Source: Bagarius yarrelli (taxonomy: Eukaryota > Chordata > Actinopteri > Siluriformes > Sisoridae). Taken from it: a stretch of DNA of 64,000 nt. A program made the translations under genes and the position numbers. Of the stretch, positions 50,120-62,371 are shown in pieces (position 1 is the stretch's first letter; each line of letters opens with the position of its first letter). Location of the stretch: contig VCAZ01000221.1 in assembly GCA_005784505.1 (NCBI GenBank), forward strand, positions 137,501-201,500. Direction: 5' to 3'. The notes under the pieces are model-generated. The model was given only the letters and a program-made list of their open reading frames with translations, had not been told where the DNA came from and did no database searches.

Positions 50120-52497
50120 ATGTATTTCTATGGTGCGGTTTTAGGGGAATATTACATCTATTGGGGTAGTTAATGGACTAATTGTTTGTGGACAAGCTAG
50201 TCATTCTAGCAAGAAATTCTGTCAGTTTTTACTATGTTTTAGTTCTAACACACGACTATTAAAGTAAAGTGGATTTCTTCAGCATACGTTGGTCAATCTA
50301 GTAATACATGGACGTATGCTACTTTCAAAGCCCGGCCAAAACTTTTCGCACTGATACCGATATAGGTATGACTTGTGACATAGTGCAGGCAACAAGATAT
50401 CAAGCATTCTGATCCGGATAGACCCGGTGTGTCCCCAGAGCAGGAGCTCATTTAATATTCATCTTTTATCACTTTGTCATGCTTAAGGCTGCTCGTGTAT
50501 TGTATCCTGGCAGGGGACATGTGGTAGAACATATGCAGAAATTCAAAACAGATGGTATCCCAAGATCAGGGTAGAACCTGAGACAGCATGGCAAGTGGAC
50601 CAACCAAGTGGATCAAGGGTACTTGATTATAGTACAGGAAATTTGGCCAACAAGAGATCTGTTTTTTCTCTCCATCTTTCTGAAAAGTTTTTGTACGATC
50701 TGTACAACAGATTGTATCCTGCAAGTTGTTTCCTGTTTATGAGCCTCATGTCATGCTTGGCTGAACACGATACTATTCACAGATCTCACTGTATTACGCA
50801 GCACTGTCTCTTAATGCGTGACTCAGGACACCTCCATATGACTTTGTAGGTATTGCATTAGCCAAAACCCTTGCGACACTTGGGGAAATCTGGATTTCCA
50901 GAAACTGGTCCAATCTACAAAGAGAATCTACTGGTAAACATCTAATTCGGACAGTGGTATTATCTTTAGAAGAAGCTGTGGCATGATTACTATGGTGCTG
51001 CTTTTCCAATGCCAACCATTTCCCTAAAGTCAGACATGTCGTTGAAGAACATAACCTGACAAGAAACTGGGCAGATCAACAAATGTTGCGTTGATCTGCT
51101 GTTGCACCCTCATGTACCTAGGTGGTAGGCAATTTGGTGCAGTTTACCGGTTGTTTTCTCATAAAACTTTGTACAAGGTCAGGCTATCAGTGTGTTTAAA
51201 GGGAACTCAACAGCATCAGGCACTTCCTGGAAGCTTGAAATAACCAGACAGCTTGCATAAAGGTTAAGGTGGGGGTTAAGGCTAGTTTCGTAGCCCGACT
51301 TAAACCCTGAGGGTTTAGACCCCTTTGACCATATTGTCTTTTTGAGTGTTGTTTTTAAAAATTGATGTTATGTAAGCATCCTACCAGTGTGACATGATTT
51401 ACGGTGATTTGTTCTGAACAGCTTTGGCATGCTGACTTTAGAACTTCTTAGTAGGATGATAGTTGCCTTGCTAATCCTCTTAGCACACCAGGGAGTCCTA
51501 AGAACTTGAGGCTTTATTGCTGTGGATAAATGTTAGTGCTGCAATGCTAACTCATTCTTGATGATGGCTAATTGCTAGAAAATGTCTTCTGTAACGGATA
51601 GTTAGCTGCTAGCCAAGTATTCCTTTCAGATAACCCACATTTTTATCGCTAACCTAGAATGACCTTTTAATCTTCCACACTAAATATTTTTCATTAGCAC
51701 CAACACCACGTTTTGCCCCCACAAGCGTTTTGTAGGTCGACTCAGATGCCTGATTAGCTGCAGTGCCTCTGAGGACGAGCTCTCAGAAGCCTACAGTGTT
51801 CTTTATATCAGTGATATCTCAAGTGCACTTACTTGAGCTAAACAAACTCCAGCTCAAACCACAGAAAAGATTTTTCGATCACTGACTGCTGACCCGCTGT
51901 GCAAAGTTCACAGGGCTTAGCCGCTGAGTTTTATGCTAGTCCTTTAAGATCCATGGAAAGTACAAGGCAGTATGAGCTAAGCGCTTCCAGATTCTGCTTT
52001 CTTTGTCCAGGATAAAGGTTCGGCTAAGGTTAAAAGCTTCGGCAATGGCAGTTGTAACAATATTGTACAATTTGTCCTTCATGACTGTTACAAATATCCC
52101 CAAGATTCATATCTAACTAAAAGCCGGAAAAAAATTATTGTCTCCATAAAAATTATACCGTTTGTTGGTCAAGTAAACCTTCTTCATGCTAATTTCATTT
52201 TTGTCTGCATTAAAACATAACAATCTAAGTGCGTGAGGACATAACTAGCTGTTAAGCCAGCTAACAAGAAGTTAGTAACAAGCTAGAGTCACGGGTCCTG
52301 TTAACTTTTGACTAGTTTGTTGACAGTTAAATATTCCACTCATAAAATAGTCTGTTGTTTGAATGTGTGATTAACACAGGTTAATTGGTTGGCAGCTAGC
52401 AAGTGGGCTAGTGGATAACAACGTTATGTCCTTGTAAGTACGATTCTAGCTAAACGTTTTGCTAGCATCTTTGCTAACGCCTGTTCTTGGATCACAG

Positions 52498-52743
52498 AGA
52501 CGGTGCAGGAGCTGGACTTGGAGCCGGAACAGCCCGTCCGGATGGAGGAGGAGAGGGAGGTTGAGCTGCAGCTGCAGGAAGAACATGAGGTTAAGAAGGA
52601 AAGCCCTTTCCTCATCGAGCCTAACTCGCAGGGCGTCATCAGAGGTGGAGATCTTTTTGGCTACGTAGGCATCGAAGCCGTGCTGGACCAGATGAGGCGC
52701 AAGACTATGAAGTCCGCCTTTGAGTTTAACATCATGGTGGTTG
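52498..52743 (+). CDS. septin12: septin exon 3: acidic linker, polybasic helix and start of GTPase domain
   Basis: Acceptor GATCACAG, donor GGTTG|GTGAGT, phase 1 to phase 1. It encodes residues about 449-530: a Glu/Gln-rich stretch (ETVQELDLEPEQ onwards), then FGYVGIEAVLDQMRRKTMK and the first G-domain strand FEFNIMVVG. The basic QMRRKTMK segment corresponds to the polybasic region before the septin G domain, which in the family binds phosphoinositide membranes and takes part in the NC interface. GIEAVLDQ is the SEPT12 form; SEPT9 has GIDSILEQ and SEPT3 GIDTIIEQ as remembered. Family assignment is certain. Confidence 0.93.
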
Positions 52744-54036
52744 GTGAGTAATCGGGTATACGCTTCTGCTAGAGCTGCTAGGACATTATGCTAATTATTC
52801 TATGTTATGACCTCACAACATTAATTTGCATATTTTTATAAAGGTAATTTGAATTGCTGCAATTTAGCTGAAGACGTAAGCAGTATGTGCGAGGATTGGA
52901 TTTGCTAAAGTTGTAGCTTTTCAGCTAGTAACGAATCCACGCTTGTAAAAAACGTGAAAAAGTTTTGGCACCTCCGGCTTAAAATAAATAACCGATTGCC
53001 TTGGTGCCGCATTGATGAACAAAATCTGAGACCAAATTAGCAGCACAGGACCACAAACACAACGCTGCGGTGTGGTGTTATTTGCAAGCGTGAAAATGAC
53101 ACATGGCCCAGAGTAACACTGAGGTAAACGCAAGTCTCAGAAATCGGCAGGAAGGCTGCGGTATAGTGAAGGGGAACTTCAGTGGCAGGTGCACAGGAAA
53201 CGCTAGCTCGATGGTTGACGAGTAAAAGTCGAGAGCGCAGCTCTTTCTCCAACCCCGACATTACCAGCGATTAGACATGAAGGAGTCGATTTAATCCGTA
53301 AAGCTCATGTTGTTGCTTTCTACAGGAAGGAGTTCTCCTCCAGCGAGATGTTCAGATGTAATTAAAGATCTTACTGTATAACTAAATGAGTGTGTTTTTA
53401 CCCATGAATCAGACCGGTTTCATTAAAGACCGGATTCATCCGATTCCAACACAAACACACTGGTCGTGTTTTTTTAAAACTTTTCAGGTCAATTGAGTTT
53501 TTAAGTGCCGGAAACATTTATAGCCGTGTGGCAAATAATAAATAATGACCTTTCGACCCTACACCAAAACTCACATATTAAACACATTTTAAAAAACAGA
53601 ACCAAAGAACCAAAACGGTGTTGGAGTTGAAATATTGGAATGCTGATGCAGATCTGTTTGCTTTTGCTTTTAAGTGTTTTAGGGATTTATACTAAATCAC
53701 CTAGTTTAGTATTGGTCAGGTGAAATGGGCGTGGCCAAGTTTAGTCAAATAACTTTCTAGTGACTGTGTTCGACAGCCTGGCGGCCCTTTGGAACGTACT
53801 GATGAAATTTAATTGGTTGGCGATTTCTCCCAGTCTTCAGTTCCTGGTTTTGATGTGAGCTGTTAGTCTAGTGCCCTTTTTGAGATCTCCACGCTATCCA
53901 CTCCCAGCCAATCAGAGCTCAGAAACCTCCCGGTATAAAGTGTGTGTGTAACATTATTAAATGCCGCGTGGTATTGTTGTGCTGTCAGGGACCCGAGATT
54001 TATTTATGATAGGGGTCAAGTCCTTTCTCCAACTCT

Positions 54037-54093
54037 GGCTCTCGCTCCCTCTCTCTCTCTCCCCTGGGCTTTCTCTCTGTCCCCCCTCTCCTC

Positions 54094-54125
<32 letters not shown>

Positions 54126-54256
54126 GTCCCCCCTCTCCTCTGTGTGTGTGTCTCTCTCTCTCTCTTGTCTTTATCTTTCTCCCTCTCTGTCCTCCCACTC
54201 CTTTGTGTGTGTTGTCTCTCTCTCTCTCTCTCGTCTCTCTCCCTCTCTCCTATCTC

Positions 54257-54303
<47 letters not shown>

Positions 54304-54892
54304 CCCCTTCTCTTCTTCTCTATCTATGTCTCTCTCTCTCTCTCATCTCTCTCCCTCTCTCTCCATCTGTCCCTCTCTACTCTCTCTTCTCTGTGTCTCT
54401 CTCTCTCTCCTCTCTCTCTCTCTCCCTATCCCCCCCCCTGTCCCCCCCTCCCCCCCCCCCCCCTGTCCCCTCTCTCCCTCCTCTGGTCCTCTCTCGTGTC
54501 CCCCCCCTGATCCTCTCTCTCTCCCCCCTCTCTCTCTATCTCTCTCTCTCTCTGTTTTTCTCTTTCTCTTTCTCCCTCTCTGTCCTTCCACTCTTTTGTG
54601 TGTGTGTGTCTTTCTGTCTCTCTCCCTCTCCCTCTCTCTCTCTCTGTCCCCCCTCTCTCTCTCTCTGTTGTCTCTCTGTCTCTCTCACTCTCTCTCTCTG
54701 TCCCCCCTCTCCTCTTCTCTGTCTCTCTCTCTCTCTCTCTTTCTCCCCCCTCTCCCTTCCTCTGTCTCCTCTTCTCTGTGTCTCTCTCTCTCTCTCTGTC
54801 CCCCCTCTCCTCTTCTCTGTGTCTCCTCTTCTCTCTCTCTCTTTGTCCCCCCGGTCCTCTTCTCTCTGTCTCTCTCTCTCTCTCTGTCGTTA
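54037..54892. repeat. 0.85-kb polypyrimidine (CT/C-rich) block
   Basis: Almost pure C and T on the plus strand, with (CT)n, CCCCCCTCTCC and C runs of up to about 13 at 54430-54470. The minus strand is therefore G-rich and purine-only. Long Ser/Leu/Pro open frames here are by-products. Confidence 0.95.
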
Positions 54893-55205
54893 TACTTCTG
54901 CCGCTCCTCTGATGTGAAAATAAACAGACGGTTTGTTGAAAAGTTGTTTGTTCATCCCAGAAACATTCCCCTCCATCACTCTTGCTAATCCGCTTTACTC
55001 TCCGTTGCTAAGTAGCGCTTTAGCATTGCTGTCCGATGAGTTTTATTGCCTGTAATGTGTTTCTGGGACGCTCTCAATCACCGATTTGGCTTTTGGAACG
55101 TGTAGGATGTTCCGGTAGCCCTGTGGAGCAACAATCGATAGGGTGTTTAAAGGGGGGGAAAGTTGCAGTGCTGCGGAGACACACTGAGAGATACACTGTG
55201 AGGAG

Positions 55206-55264
<59 letters not shown>

Positions 55265-55344
55265 ATGAGCCCAGCGTGTGGCTGAGTGGATAGAGAGGAG
55301 AGGAAATATCATGTTTTTTTTGTACTTTCTTATGTTTCTGCCTT

Positions 55345-55378
<34 letters not shown>
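55206..55378. repeat. two long CA microsatellites
   Basis: CA runs at 55206-55262 and 55345-55378, separated by about 80 unique bases. Confidence 0.95.
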
Positions 55379-55381
<3 letters not shown>

Positions 55382-55677
55382 AGCGGTAGTGTGGTGCCAC
55401 CAATACGAGGGGTCTCAGTAGATTACACTCTAAAGTGGAGGGCAGGACCTTTAACATAGCCTCAGGTCTCAAGCTGCAAGCTCTCCTCCACCTTTCCCAC
55501 AATCCCACAGGCCATGTGGAACATATTACCGTCGCTACGGCGACCTCCTGAGGAAAACGGAAACACGCAGGAAACATGTCACATGCTTTTGCTTGGGATA
55601 GGAATAAACGAGGCAAAACGTTCACCGCATCAATCTATTTTAAACCTTAATTCTGATTGGTTCGGTTGGGGTTGACG

Positions 55678-55706
55678 GATGATGATGATGATGATGATGA
55701 TGATGA
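55678..55706. repeat. GAT trinucleotide repeat
   Basis: About nine GAT units in an intron. Confidence 0.9.
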
Positions 55707-56724
55707 AAGTGCTTTCAGGTGTTTCTTACCCTCGAGCGCATATTCACATGCTAAGAATTCTGTGATCGACTTCGGAAATGGCGTAAACGAGTTAACGAAT
55801 AACGACGAATGCAATTCCCGCATTTTGTCCAAAGGTTTGAGCCGGAACGTGTCATGTGACACACATTTAACCAAGTTATTACAGATGTTTCCTCAGTGGG
55901 CGGAGTTTAATAAGAGACACGATTTTACCGATTCGGGTTCGTTTCTGAACATTTACGTTAAAGAAATCACTTTTATCTGCAAAACTTGCTGTCAGGAATA
56001 TTTCTGGAACATTCTGTTAATACTCAGTAGGTCAATTCTACATTTCTAAAAATTATTTTTATTATTATTATTATTAAGTTTCTAATGATCAAAATCCCTG
56101 AAATTGCTACTAATTGCTAGTTTTTGTTCCTTTCTTCACTTCTCAAGAGGAGCCCCGTCTGGATTGGCCAAAGCCGCATGGAGTGTTGATAAGAATCTCT
56201 GGGCGGTAATAGCTTTTCTCTGATAGAGTCCGTGATCACTGGCGGGAGGGAGTCGTTAAGCGCCGGAGTTCCCTGCGGCTTCCTGTTTTTGGCCGGTTGC
56301 CAGATAATCCTCTCGGACACTTTCACTTCTCGAACCTGACCTGTTCTGTCAGTCTCAGCGTTGCATGGTGTGGGTGGGGGGCTGGTTGGGTGTTGATCTT
56401 AGATCTTAGATCTTTATTTCATCTGCAAAAGGTAACAAATAGTGGGTTATGGCAGTTATTAGTATGCGACTAAAGAAACGCCTACGTTTCCTTCGTGACT
56501 GTTAGCACAGTGAGTCATCCAGGAAGTGAACATGAACAGGGTTTAGGTGCTGCATTAATCTGCATGAAGGAGTGAGATGTTGTTCCGATAGTCAGGAAGA
56601 GAGAAGGAAATGTTAACGTGTTGATATTTTGATGCTAACAGACAGAATAGATTATAAATTCTGATTTGAGTTCCTGTTTCTGAACTGAATTTAGAGATTC
56701 AGACATCAGGTTTGAATTTTGCAC

Positions 56725-56760
56725 TTTGTTTGTTTGTTTGTTTGTTTGTTTGTTTGTTTT
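56725..56760. repeat. TTTG tetranucleotide repeat
   Basis: About nine TTTG units. Confidence 0.9.
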
Positions 56761-56910
56761 AAACCCACCAATTGTTTTTCTGTCAGTTCCGAAACTGGAC
56801 GCCAGCGTTAATAGCTACCTAGCTAGCTAACCCATGATCTTTCTTTTATTGCGAACTTCCTGCTCAGTTATTATAAATTTTAATGATTTTGAGAAAAAAT
56901 GGGATTTAAG

Positions 56911-57083
56911 TTGGAGCTGAGTGGAGATAGTGGAGAAGGTGAAGGTCAAGCAGAAGAGAACGTAAGGGTTTGTGGTGTTTGAGTTGGAGCTGAGTGGAGA
57001 TAGTGGAGAAGGTGAAGGTCAAGCAGAAGAGAACGTAAGGGTTTGTGGTGTTTGAGTTGGAGCTGAGTGGAGATAGTGGAGAA
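56911..57083. repeat. 73-bp tandem repeat, 2.3 copies, before exon 4
   Basis: TTGGAGCTGAGTGGAGATAG starts at 56911, 56984 and 57057, exactly 73 bases apart, with near-identical copies. A further partial copy of its end (AACGTAAGGG..TGTTTGAGTTGGA) is at 57631-57662, beyond exon 4. Confidence 0.92.
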
Positions 57084-57149
57084 AGAAGGTGGTTTGTGGT
57101 GGTTTGAAGGAGTGGAAAGGTAAAGCTGTTTTGTGTCGTCTTTCGGCAG

Positions 57150-57278
57150 GTCAGAGCGGCCTGGGAAAATCCACGCTAGTGAACACGCTGTTTAAATCCA
57201 AGGTCAGTCGCAAGTCCTGCACTCCCAACTACGAGGAAAAGATCTCCAAGACCGTCCACCTGCAATCAATCAGCCACA
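57150..57278 (+). CDS. septin12: septin exon 4: P-loop (G1) exon
   Basis: Acceptor CGGCAG|GTCAG, donor CCACA|GTGAGT. It encodes the P-loop GQSGLGKST (residues 531-539; the first G is split across the junction), then LVNTLFKSKVSRKS, the switch I region with a Thr in EEKISKTV, and LQSISH. The Walker A lysine (K537) and serine (S538) that bind the GTP phosphates and Mg are present, so nucleotide binding should be intact. The donor is followed within 14 bases by a CA repeat. Length and phase match the equivalent exon expected in septins of this subgroup. Confidence 0.95.
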
Positions 57279-57283
57279 GTGAG

Positions 57284-57323
<40 letters not shown>

Positions 57324-57915
57324 TACACTGATCCATGACTTTTTATTCCTTGACCTGCGAGTAAATCATTATGGTTGCTCGTAGTTTTTATAGAATTATA
57401 GCGTAAAAAATTCAACATCTTCGAACAAATGAATGATATTAATATAAAAACTAAGCGTCAGTGACCTCAGTTTGACCTTCTCACTAGCAAGGTGAGTGTC
57501 ACCAAAGATTAGTGCTTTAATTATATCTTATTAATCTCAGGTCTCAGGTGAACATCACCTCATCATCAGCATGAAACTCCCGAGAAATCAACACAAGAAT
57601 TCCGATTTATTTGTTTAGAACTCCTAACAGAACGTAAGGGGGTTCTGGTGTTTGAGTTGGAACGGAGCCAGACACCTGGGATGAAGGAGAGAAAGACGAA
57701 AGAAAAGATAGAAGAAAGAAAGAAAAGAGAGAGAGAAAAAAGAATGTGTGTAGGAGAAGGAGTGAGTGAGGGAGGGGACATAAGGAGAGGAAGATAGAAA
57801 GAAAGACAGATGGATAAAGGGATGGAAAGAAATATAAAAAGGAGAACATATATCCAGGGAAAGGAAAAGAAAAAACTGAGAAGAAAAGGAAGGAACTAAT
57901 AAAGGAAAAAGAGAG

Positions 57916-58267
<352 letters not shown>

Positions 58268-58380
58268 AGTGAAAAAAGCATCGCGTAGTAGAGATACAAA
58301 TTGGAAAAGAAAGAAAGAAGGAAAAGAAGAACATGTAAAAATAAGATATAGAGAAAAAGACTGAGAATGAGATGAGAAAG

Positions 58381-58384
<4 letters not shown>

Positions 58385-58413
<29 letters not shown>
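58385..58413. repeat. GA microsatellite
   Basis: About 14 GA units. Confidence 0.95.
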
Positions 58414-58415
<2 letters not shown>

Positions 58416-60419
58416 AAAAAAAAAGAGAAGGAGATTTGAGGTCCATTGACAGGACTCACAACATGTTAGAAGCTAGCTAACTAGTTAACTAACTCATTGG
58501 CTAACAGTTGCTAACCGCTCCATGCTAATCGGTATCCATTGTGGGTTTTTTTACTTAAGCTTCTGCTGGATGTAAAATCAGTCAATCAATCGGCCAATTT
58601 GCCGTAAATTTTTTAAAAAAAAAAGTTCTCAGCACTGCAAAACTGCCCCCTGCTGGTGACACCCTGTTATAACAAATGTAAAAATGTTTAATATTGAATA
58701 AAATAATTTAATAATTTCATATAATATAAAGATTTTGGGGGGTAAAATTGTAGAAAATCCTGAAGCTTGGCTTTTTTGATTGGCATGTAAAACAAAATGG
58801 AACAAAAAAAAGATGCTAAATATACTTAATTACTAATGTTAGCTAGCTAGCTATGACTTTAGCATGTAGCAAATCTAGTTCAAGGATTTTAAAGCATACC
58901 GTTTTTATACAATCCTGAATTAATTCCAACTTTCGTAGATGTTAGCCATGTTGTGTGCTGTTATATTGTTTATTTTCTTTTCCTTTACCGCTGTTTTTGA
59001 CCAACTCTGCGTTAACAAATGGTTTCTAAACAGTAGCTATGAACTCCAAAATAAGGAAACGTTTCACATGTCTGAATACTTTCAGGCGTGAGCCGAAAAA
59101 GAAAAACAGGTAGTGTCATGAATTTCACTTCTTGAGATGCCGTCATGCTCGATATAAAAAGGTGTGGAAGGCAGATAGCGTAGCCTCCTTAGCTCACCTG
59201 CTGTTTAAAAGGACGATGATAAGTACCTACGATGATTAGCGGTCCCTTCACTCTGGCTTTTCTGACGAGTGACTCAAAAAAAAGGAAATATAATTATATA
59301 AATTATATTTCATATTTAATAGTAGCCTTTCAAATAGCAGCGGTTGTAAAGTTAGCAGGAACATTAGCTTTAGGTGGGGTACTGTGACTAGGCTGACACA
59401 ATGTTATTGAAATTATGGAAATATCGCGATATGCATATCACAACGACATGTATTATAAGTTTTAGGTCAACGTGGATAGAAAAATGTCTGGCAATGCGAT
59501 TGTTAGTCGGAATTTGTGTGCGTGGACTTTGAAAACAAGACAATCTGACATTAGCGTTTTGCTTTATGGTTAAACTAATCACCGATAAGCCAGAGACACC
59601 CACGGCTTGCTACCGATAATTTACTAGCAAAATGAGGAATCAGTTCAAATATTGGACTTTTATACACATTCAGACTTCGTGCAAAACCCGAAAACACTAC
59701 AAATCTTTACAAATTACCTCAAAAACCTATCAGCATTCTCGACGGGAAGTCTTCAAACGCAGGTGAACGTGTAAATAAAAAAGCATATATGTTGCGTGTT
59801 ATTGCATTATTTAGCATGCTATTGCATTCTTTAACATCGAGCAGCCCTATTGTCCGACCTTACCGAATAATATTTTTTATATATTTACCTTAAATATTTG
59901 GAATATTTCCTAAAATCATACCAAGCTGGCTAACACACGCTAACCTGGCTGAAATTCTACTCAGTATGTTAAAAAATGTAAACAGTATAAAACAGTAGCT
60001 AGCACACGCTAACCTGACAGGATTTCCGAGAGGAATTTACCTCAGGTTTTTAAAAAAATCATCACTAAACTAGCTGTCTAGCTAACATAACTTAACCTGA
60101 GTGGATTTTTACACAGATTTCGGTAAAGATTATATGAAAATCATTATACTAAAAATATAAATTGTATAAACGGATGCAGAAATTGAAAATATAATCACAT
60201 CCGAGAAGGATATAAAATAAATTCTATACGAAACAACAACACAAATATTGTAAATACAAATATTGTGTTATACGTTAAGCATTCAACCTATCAGCATTTC
60301 CTATCGGCTGGACAGGCCACGCCCACAGATATGAATACTGCGTGCATGTATACATACGTATCTATAGTTACACACCCTGCTGCTACCGACAGCTAGACTC
60401 CAGACGTCCTGGTAAAAAA

Positions 60420-60425
60420 GTGTGT

Positions 60426-60470
<45 letters not shown>
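60420..60470. repeat. GT microsatellite in intron 4
   Basis: GT run with GCGT interruptions at the left end. Confidence 0.95.
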
Positions 60471-60472
<2 letters not shown>

Positions 60473-61216
60473 TGGGTTGTAAACGTGCTTTCGTGCTTCA
60501 CAGCACGTTTCAGATTGTACAAGGTTCAGGATATACGTCCTCCAGAGATCTCCCCTCACTTCAGGAGACACTCTCCACTGAATTCTCACTCCAGCAAATC
60601 GTAAACAGTGGAGTGAAGAAAAAAAAGAGAAAAAAAACGCTTGTTATGTTTTTTATTCTTCTCCCTCAGCCCTCAGAGACGCGACCCGAGAACATCCTGA
60701 CACCTAACCTAAATATTTACCTATATGTGTTATAAACGCGAGCACGCTTTAGTTTAAGACCCCCGAGAGGAGGAGAGATATGAAGACGCCATCATGGTTT
60801 AAAAAGTGTAAACGGTGTTTGTTACGCTGCAGGTGGTGCTTCCTACAATGCAGCTTTGTCCTCCTGAGATACGGATTCGAAATATTTTCATTAGAGTTAA
60901 ACAAACATCATTATTATCTGTATGAACAAGGAAACTGGGTGGAAAGCACAGCGGAGTTAAAAGAAAGAAAAGAGAGAAGAAGAAAAAAAATGAACGAAAG
61001 AGAAAAGACAACAAGGAAAGAAAGAGAGAAACAAAGAGAAAGAAAGGAAAGCAAAAAGAAAGGAAAGAAAAAAAGAAAAAATGAAATAAATATAAGGACA
61101 GAGATGCAAAATAAAAAAAAAGAAACACAAATGAAAGAAGGAAGTAAAAGAGTGAAAATGGAAACTATTTTAAACGTCACATTCTTTAAAAATGTCCATC
61201 GTTCTGTTTGTTTCAG

Positions 61217-61298
61217 TCATCGAGGAGAAAGGGGTGAAAATGAGGCTCACGGTAATCGACACACCCGGATTCGGAGACCAGATCAACAACGAGAACTG
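61217..61298 (+). CDS. septin12: septin exon 5: switch II / G3 exon
   Basis: Acceptor TTTCAG|TCATCG, donor AACTG|GTGAGA. It encodes IIEEKGVKMRLTVIDTPGFG and then DQINNEN up to the split Cys of CW. DTPG (588-591) is the G3 motif that coordinates Mg and the gamma phosphate. DQINN agrees with SEPT3/SEPT12; human SEPT9 has DHINN as remembered. The exon is 82 bases and ends in phase 2; the next exon completes the Cys codon. Confidence 0.94.
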
Positions 61299-61417
61299 GT
61301 GAGAGAAACTTCCAGAATCTATAAATACAAAAAAATCGTAGATTTAACGAACTTTTTTTTTTTTTTTGACAATATGATTACGATGCGATTTTTTTCCCCG
61401 TTGTTGCTTCTCGTCAG

Positions 61418-61555
61418 CTGGGAGCCCATTGTCACGTACATCAACGAGCAGTACGAGAAATACCTAAAGGAAGAGCTGCACGTGAACAGGAAGAGACGGA
61501 TCCCAGACACCCGCGTCCACTGCTGCGTCTACTTCCTGCCAGCTACGGGACACCG
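61418..61555 (+). CDS. septin12: septin exon 6: mid GTPase domain
   Basis: Separated from exon 5 by a 119-base intron; acceptor CTCGTCAG, donor CACCG|GTACGT. It encodes WEPIVTYINEQYEKYLKEEL, then HVNRKRRIPDTRVHCCVYFL and PATGH. INEQYE and the RIPDTRVHCCVYF segment are diagnostic of septins, and CVYF is the SEPT12-like form (SEPT9 and SEPT3 have CLYF). The basic NRKRRIPDTR segment lies in the region that forms part of the filament NC interface. Confidence 0.95.
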
Positions 61556-62253
61556 GTACGTGTCACTTCCTGCGCTAGATTCAGAGATCTGCACTAGCAC
61601 CGATTTCTAAAGGAATAATAGAAACTTGAAGTAGTCCCTCGTGCCCTGCCTGACCTTCTGACCTCACGTTAAACCGGAGAGCCGTAAATCGGCCTATCGT
61701 AGAGCGCAGGGGTTGCGCTAAAAAAACAGAACAGGTCGAGAAATCATAAGTTCCTGCAACCGTGTACAAATACTCACAGTCACAGGTCAAGCTGCTGGTC
61801 CCCCGAGTGTCCATATATCTTCAGGACATTTACGAGATGCTTTGTATTAAATTTAAAGACCCCGCTGAAGAGTTCCGGGTCAAAGGTTCTGTTCCAGGGT
61901 GATTGAATTAGCTTGTTATGTATTGTGATGTTAATCCTTGGCTAAACCTGCGTTAACTAGCGACCAATAACCAGGGCTGAGTACTGCATTCCGATCAAAA
62001 CATACTTCCTGACCGCCATGTTGAAGTCATGTGACGTTAAAAATTTGACAATTTAAACTTGAAGATAAACAAGTGCAGTTTAACTACAAGCAACAACATA
62101 ATTAAAGCTACTTTAATCACGTAAAAAAGGGCCCCACGCCACCACTTTCCACAAATATTTTGTTTCTCCCGCCCATCATATGCATATTTTAGATCTCTTC
62201 TGGGATTAGCTTTTGATTAGCTAAGCTGACATTAACCAGGAAATGTTCCCCAG
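61556..62253 (+). other. septin intron 6 (0.7 kb)
   Basis: Donor GTACGT, acceptor TTCCCCAG. Plain intronic sequence with no recognised repeat or additional exon. Confidence 0.8.
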
Positions 62254-62371
62254 GTTGCGCCCGATCGACGTGGAGTTCATGAAGAGGCTTGGAAAGATCG
62301 TTAGCATCGTACCTGTGATCGCTAAAGCCGACACGCTAACCATGGACGAGAGACTGGAGTTTAAGCAAAGG
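62254..62371 (+). CDS. septin12: septin exon 7: G4 exon
   Basis: Acceptor CCCCAG|GTTGCG, donor AAAGG|GTGAGA, ending in phase 0. It encodes LRPIDVEFMKRLGKIVSIVP, then VIAKADTLTMDERLEFKQR. AKAD (670-673) is the septin G4 motif that reads the guanine base. LRP(L/I)D(I/V)EFM is a hallmark of the family. Nothing in the exon is broken. Confidence 0.95.

Larger units (their letters stand above)
25009..52497 (+). other. septin intron 2 (27.5 kb)
   Basis: Joins the N-terminal exon to the exon before the G domain; the donor GTATGC and acceptor GATCACAG keep the frame (RSE|ETVQEL). Contents listed separately include SINEs, two hAT-like MITEs, a higher-order minisatellite, a TTTGACTT minisatellite and GA, GATA/GACA and CA arrays. 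From 25.0 to 31.8 kb and from 36.7 to 38.7 kb it is largely unique sequence with no recognised gene. CpG-containing stretches near 45.5-45.8 kb and 47.9-48.1 kb could mark an internal promoter for a short septin isoform, but this is unproven. Confidence 0.7.
52744..57149 (+). other. septin intron 3 (4.4 kb)
   Basis: Begins GTGAGT and ends TTTCGGCAG. It contains a 0.85-kb CT/C-rich block (54037-54892), two long CA tracts (55206-55262 and 55345-55378), a GAT triplet run (55678-55706), a TTTG run (56725-56760) and a 73-bp tandem repeat (56911-57083) ending about 65 bases before exon 4. No other gene was recognised. Confidence 0.75.

Noticed and set aside
53905..53945. CCAATCA followed about 24 bases later by TATAAAG, promoter-like
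   Set aside because: It lies inside intron 3, after the exon that starts the G domain, with no plausible first exon before the polypyrimidine block. Chance occurrence is likely.
53942..54988. Plus-strand 348-residue Ser/Leu/Pro open frame
   Set aside because: By-product of the CT/C-rich block; all three frames are open in the same way.
60780..61610. 276-residue plus-strand open frame rich in Lys and Glu
   Set aside because: It runs through the GAAA-rich end of intron 4 and through septin exons 5-6; over exon 5 it reads a different frame from the septin protein, and the septin splice sites explain the region better.
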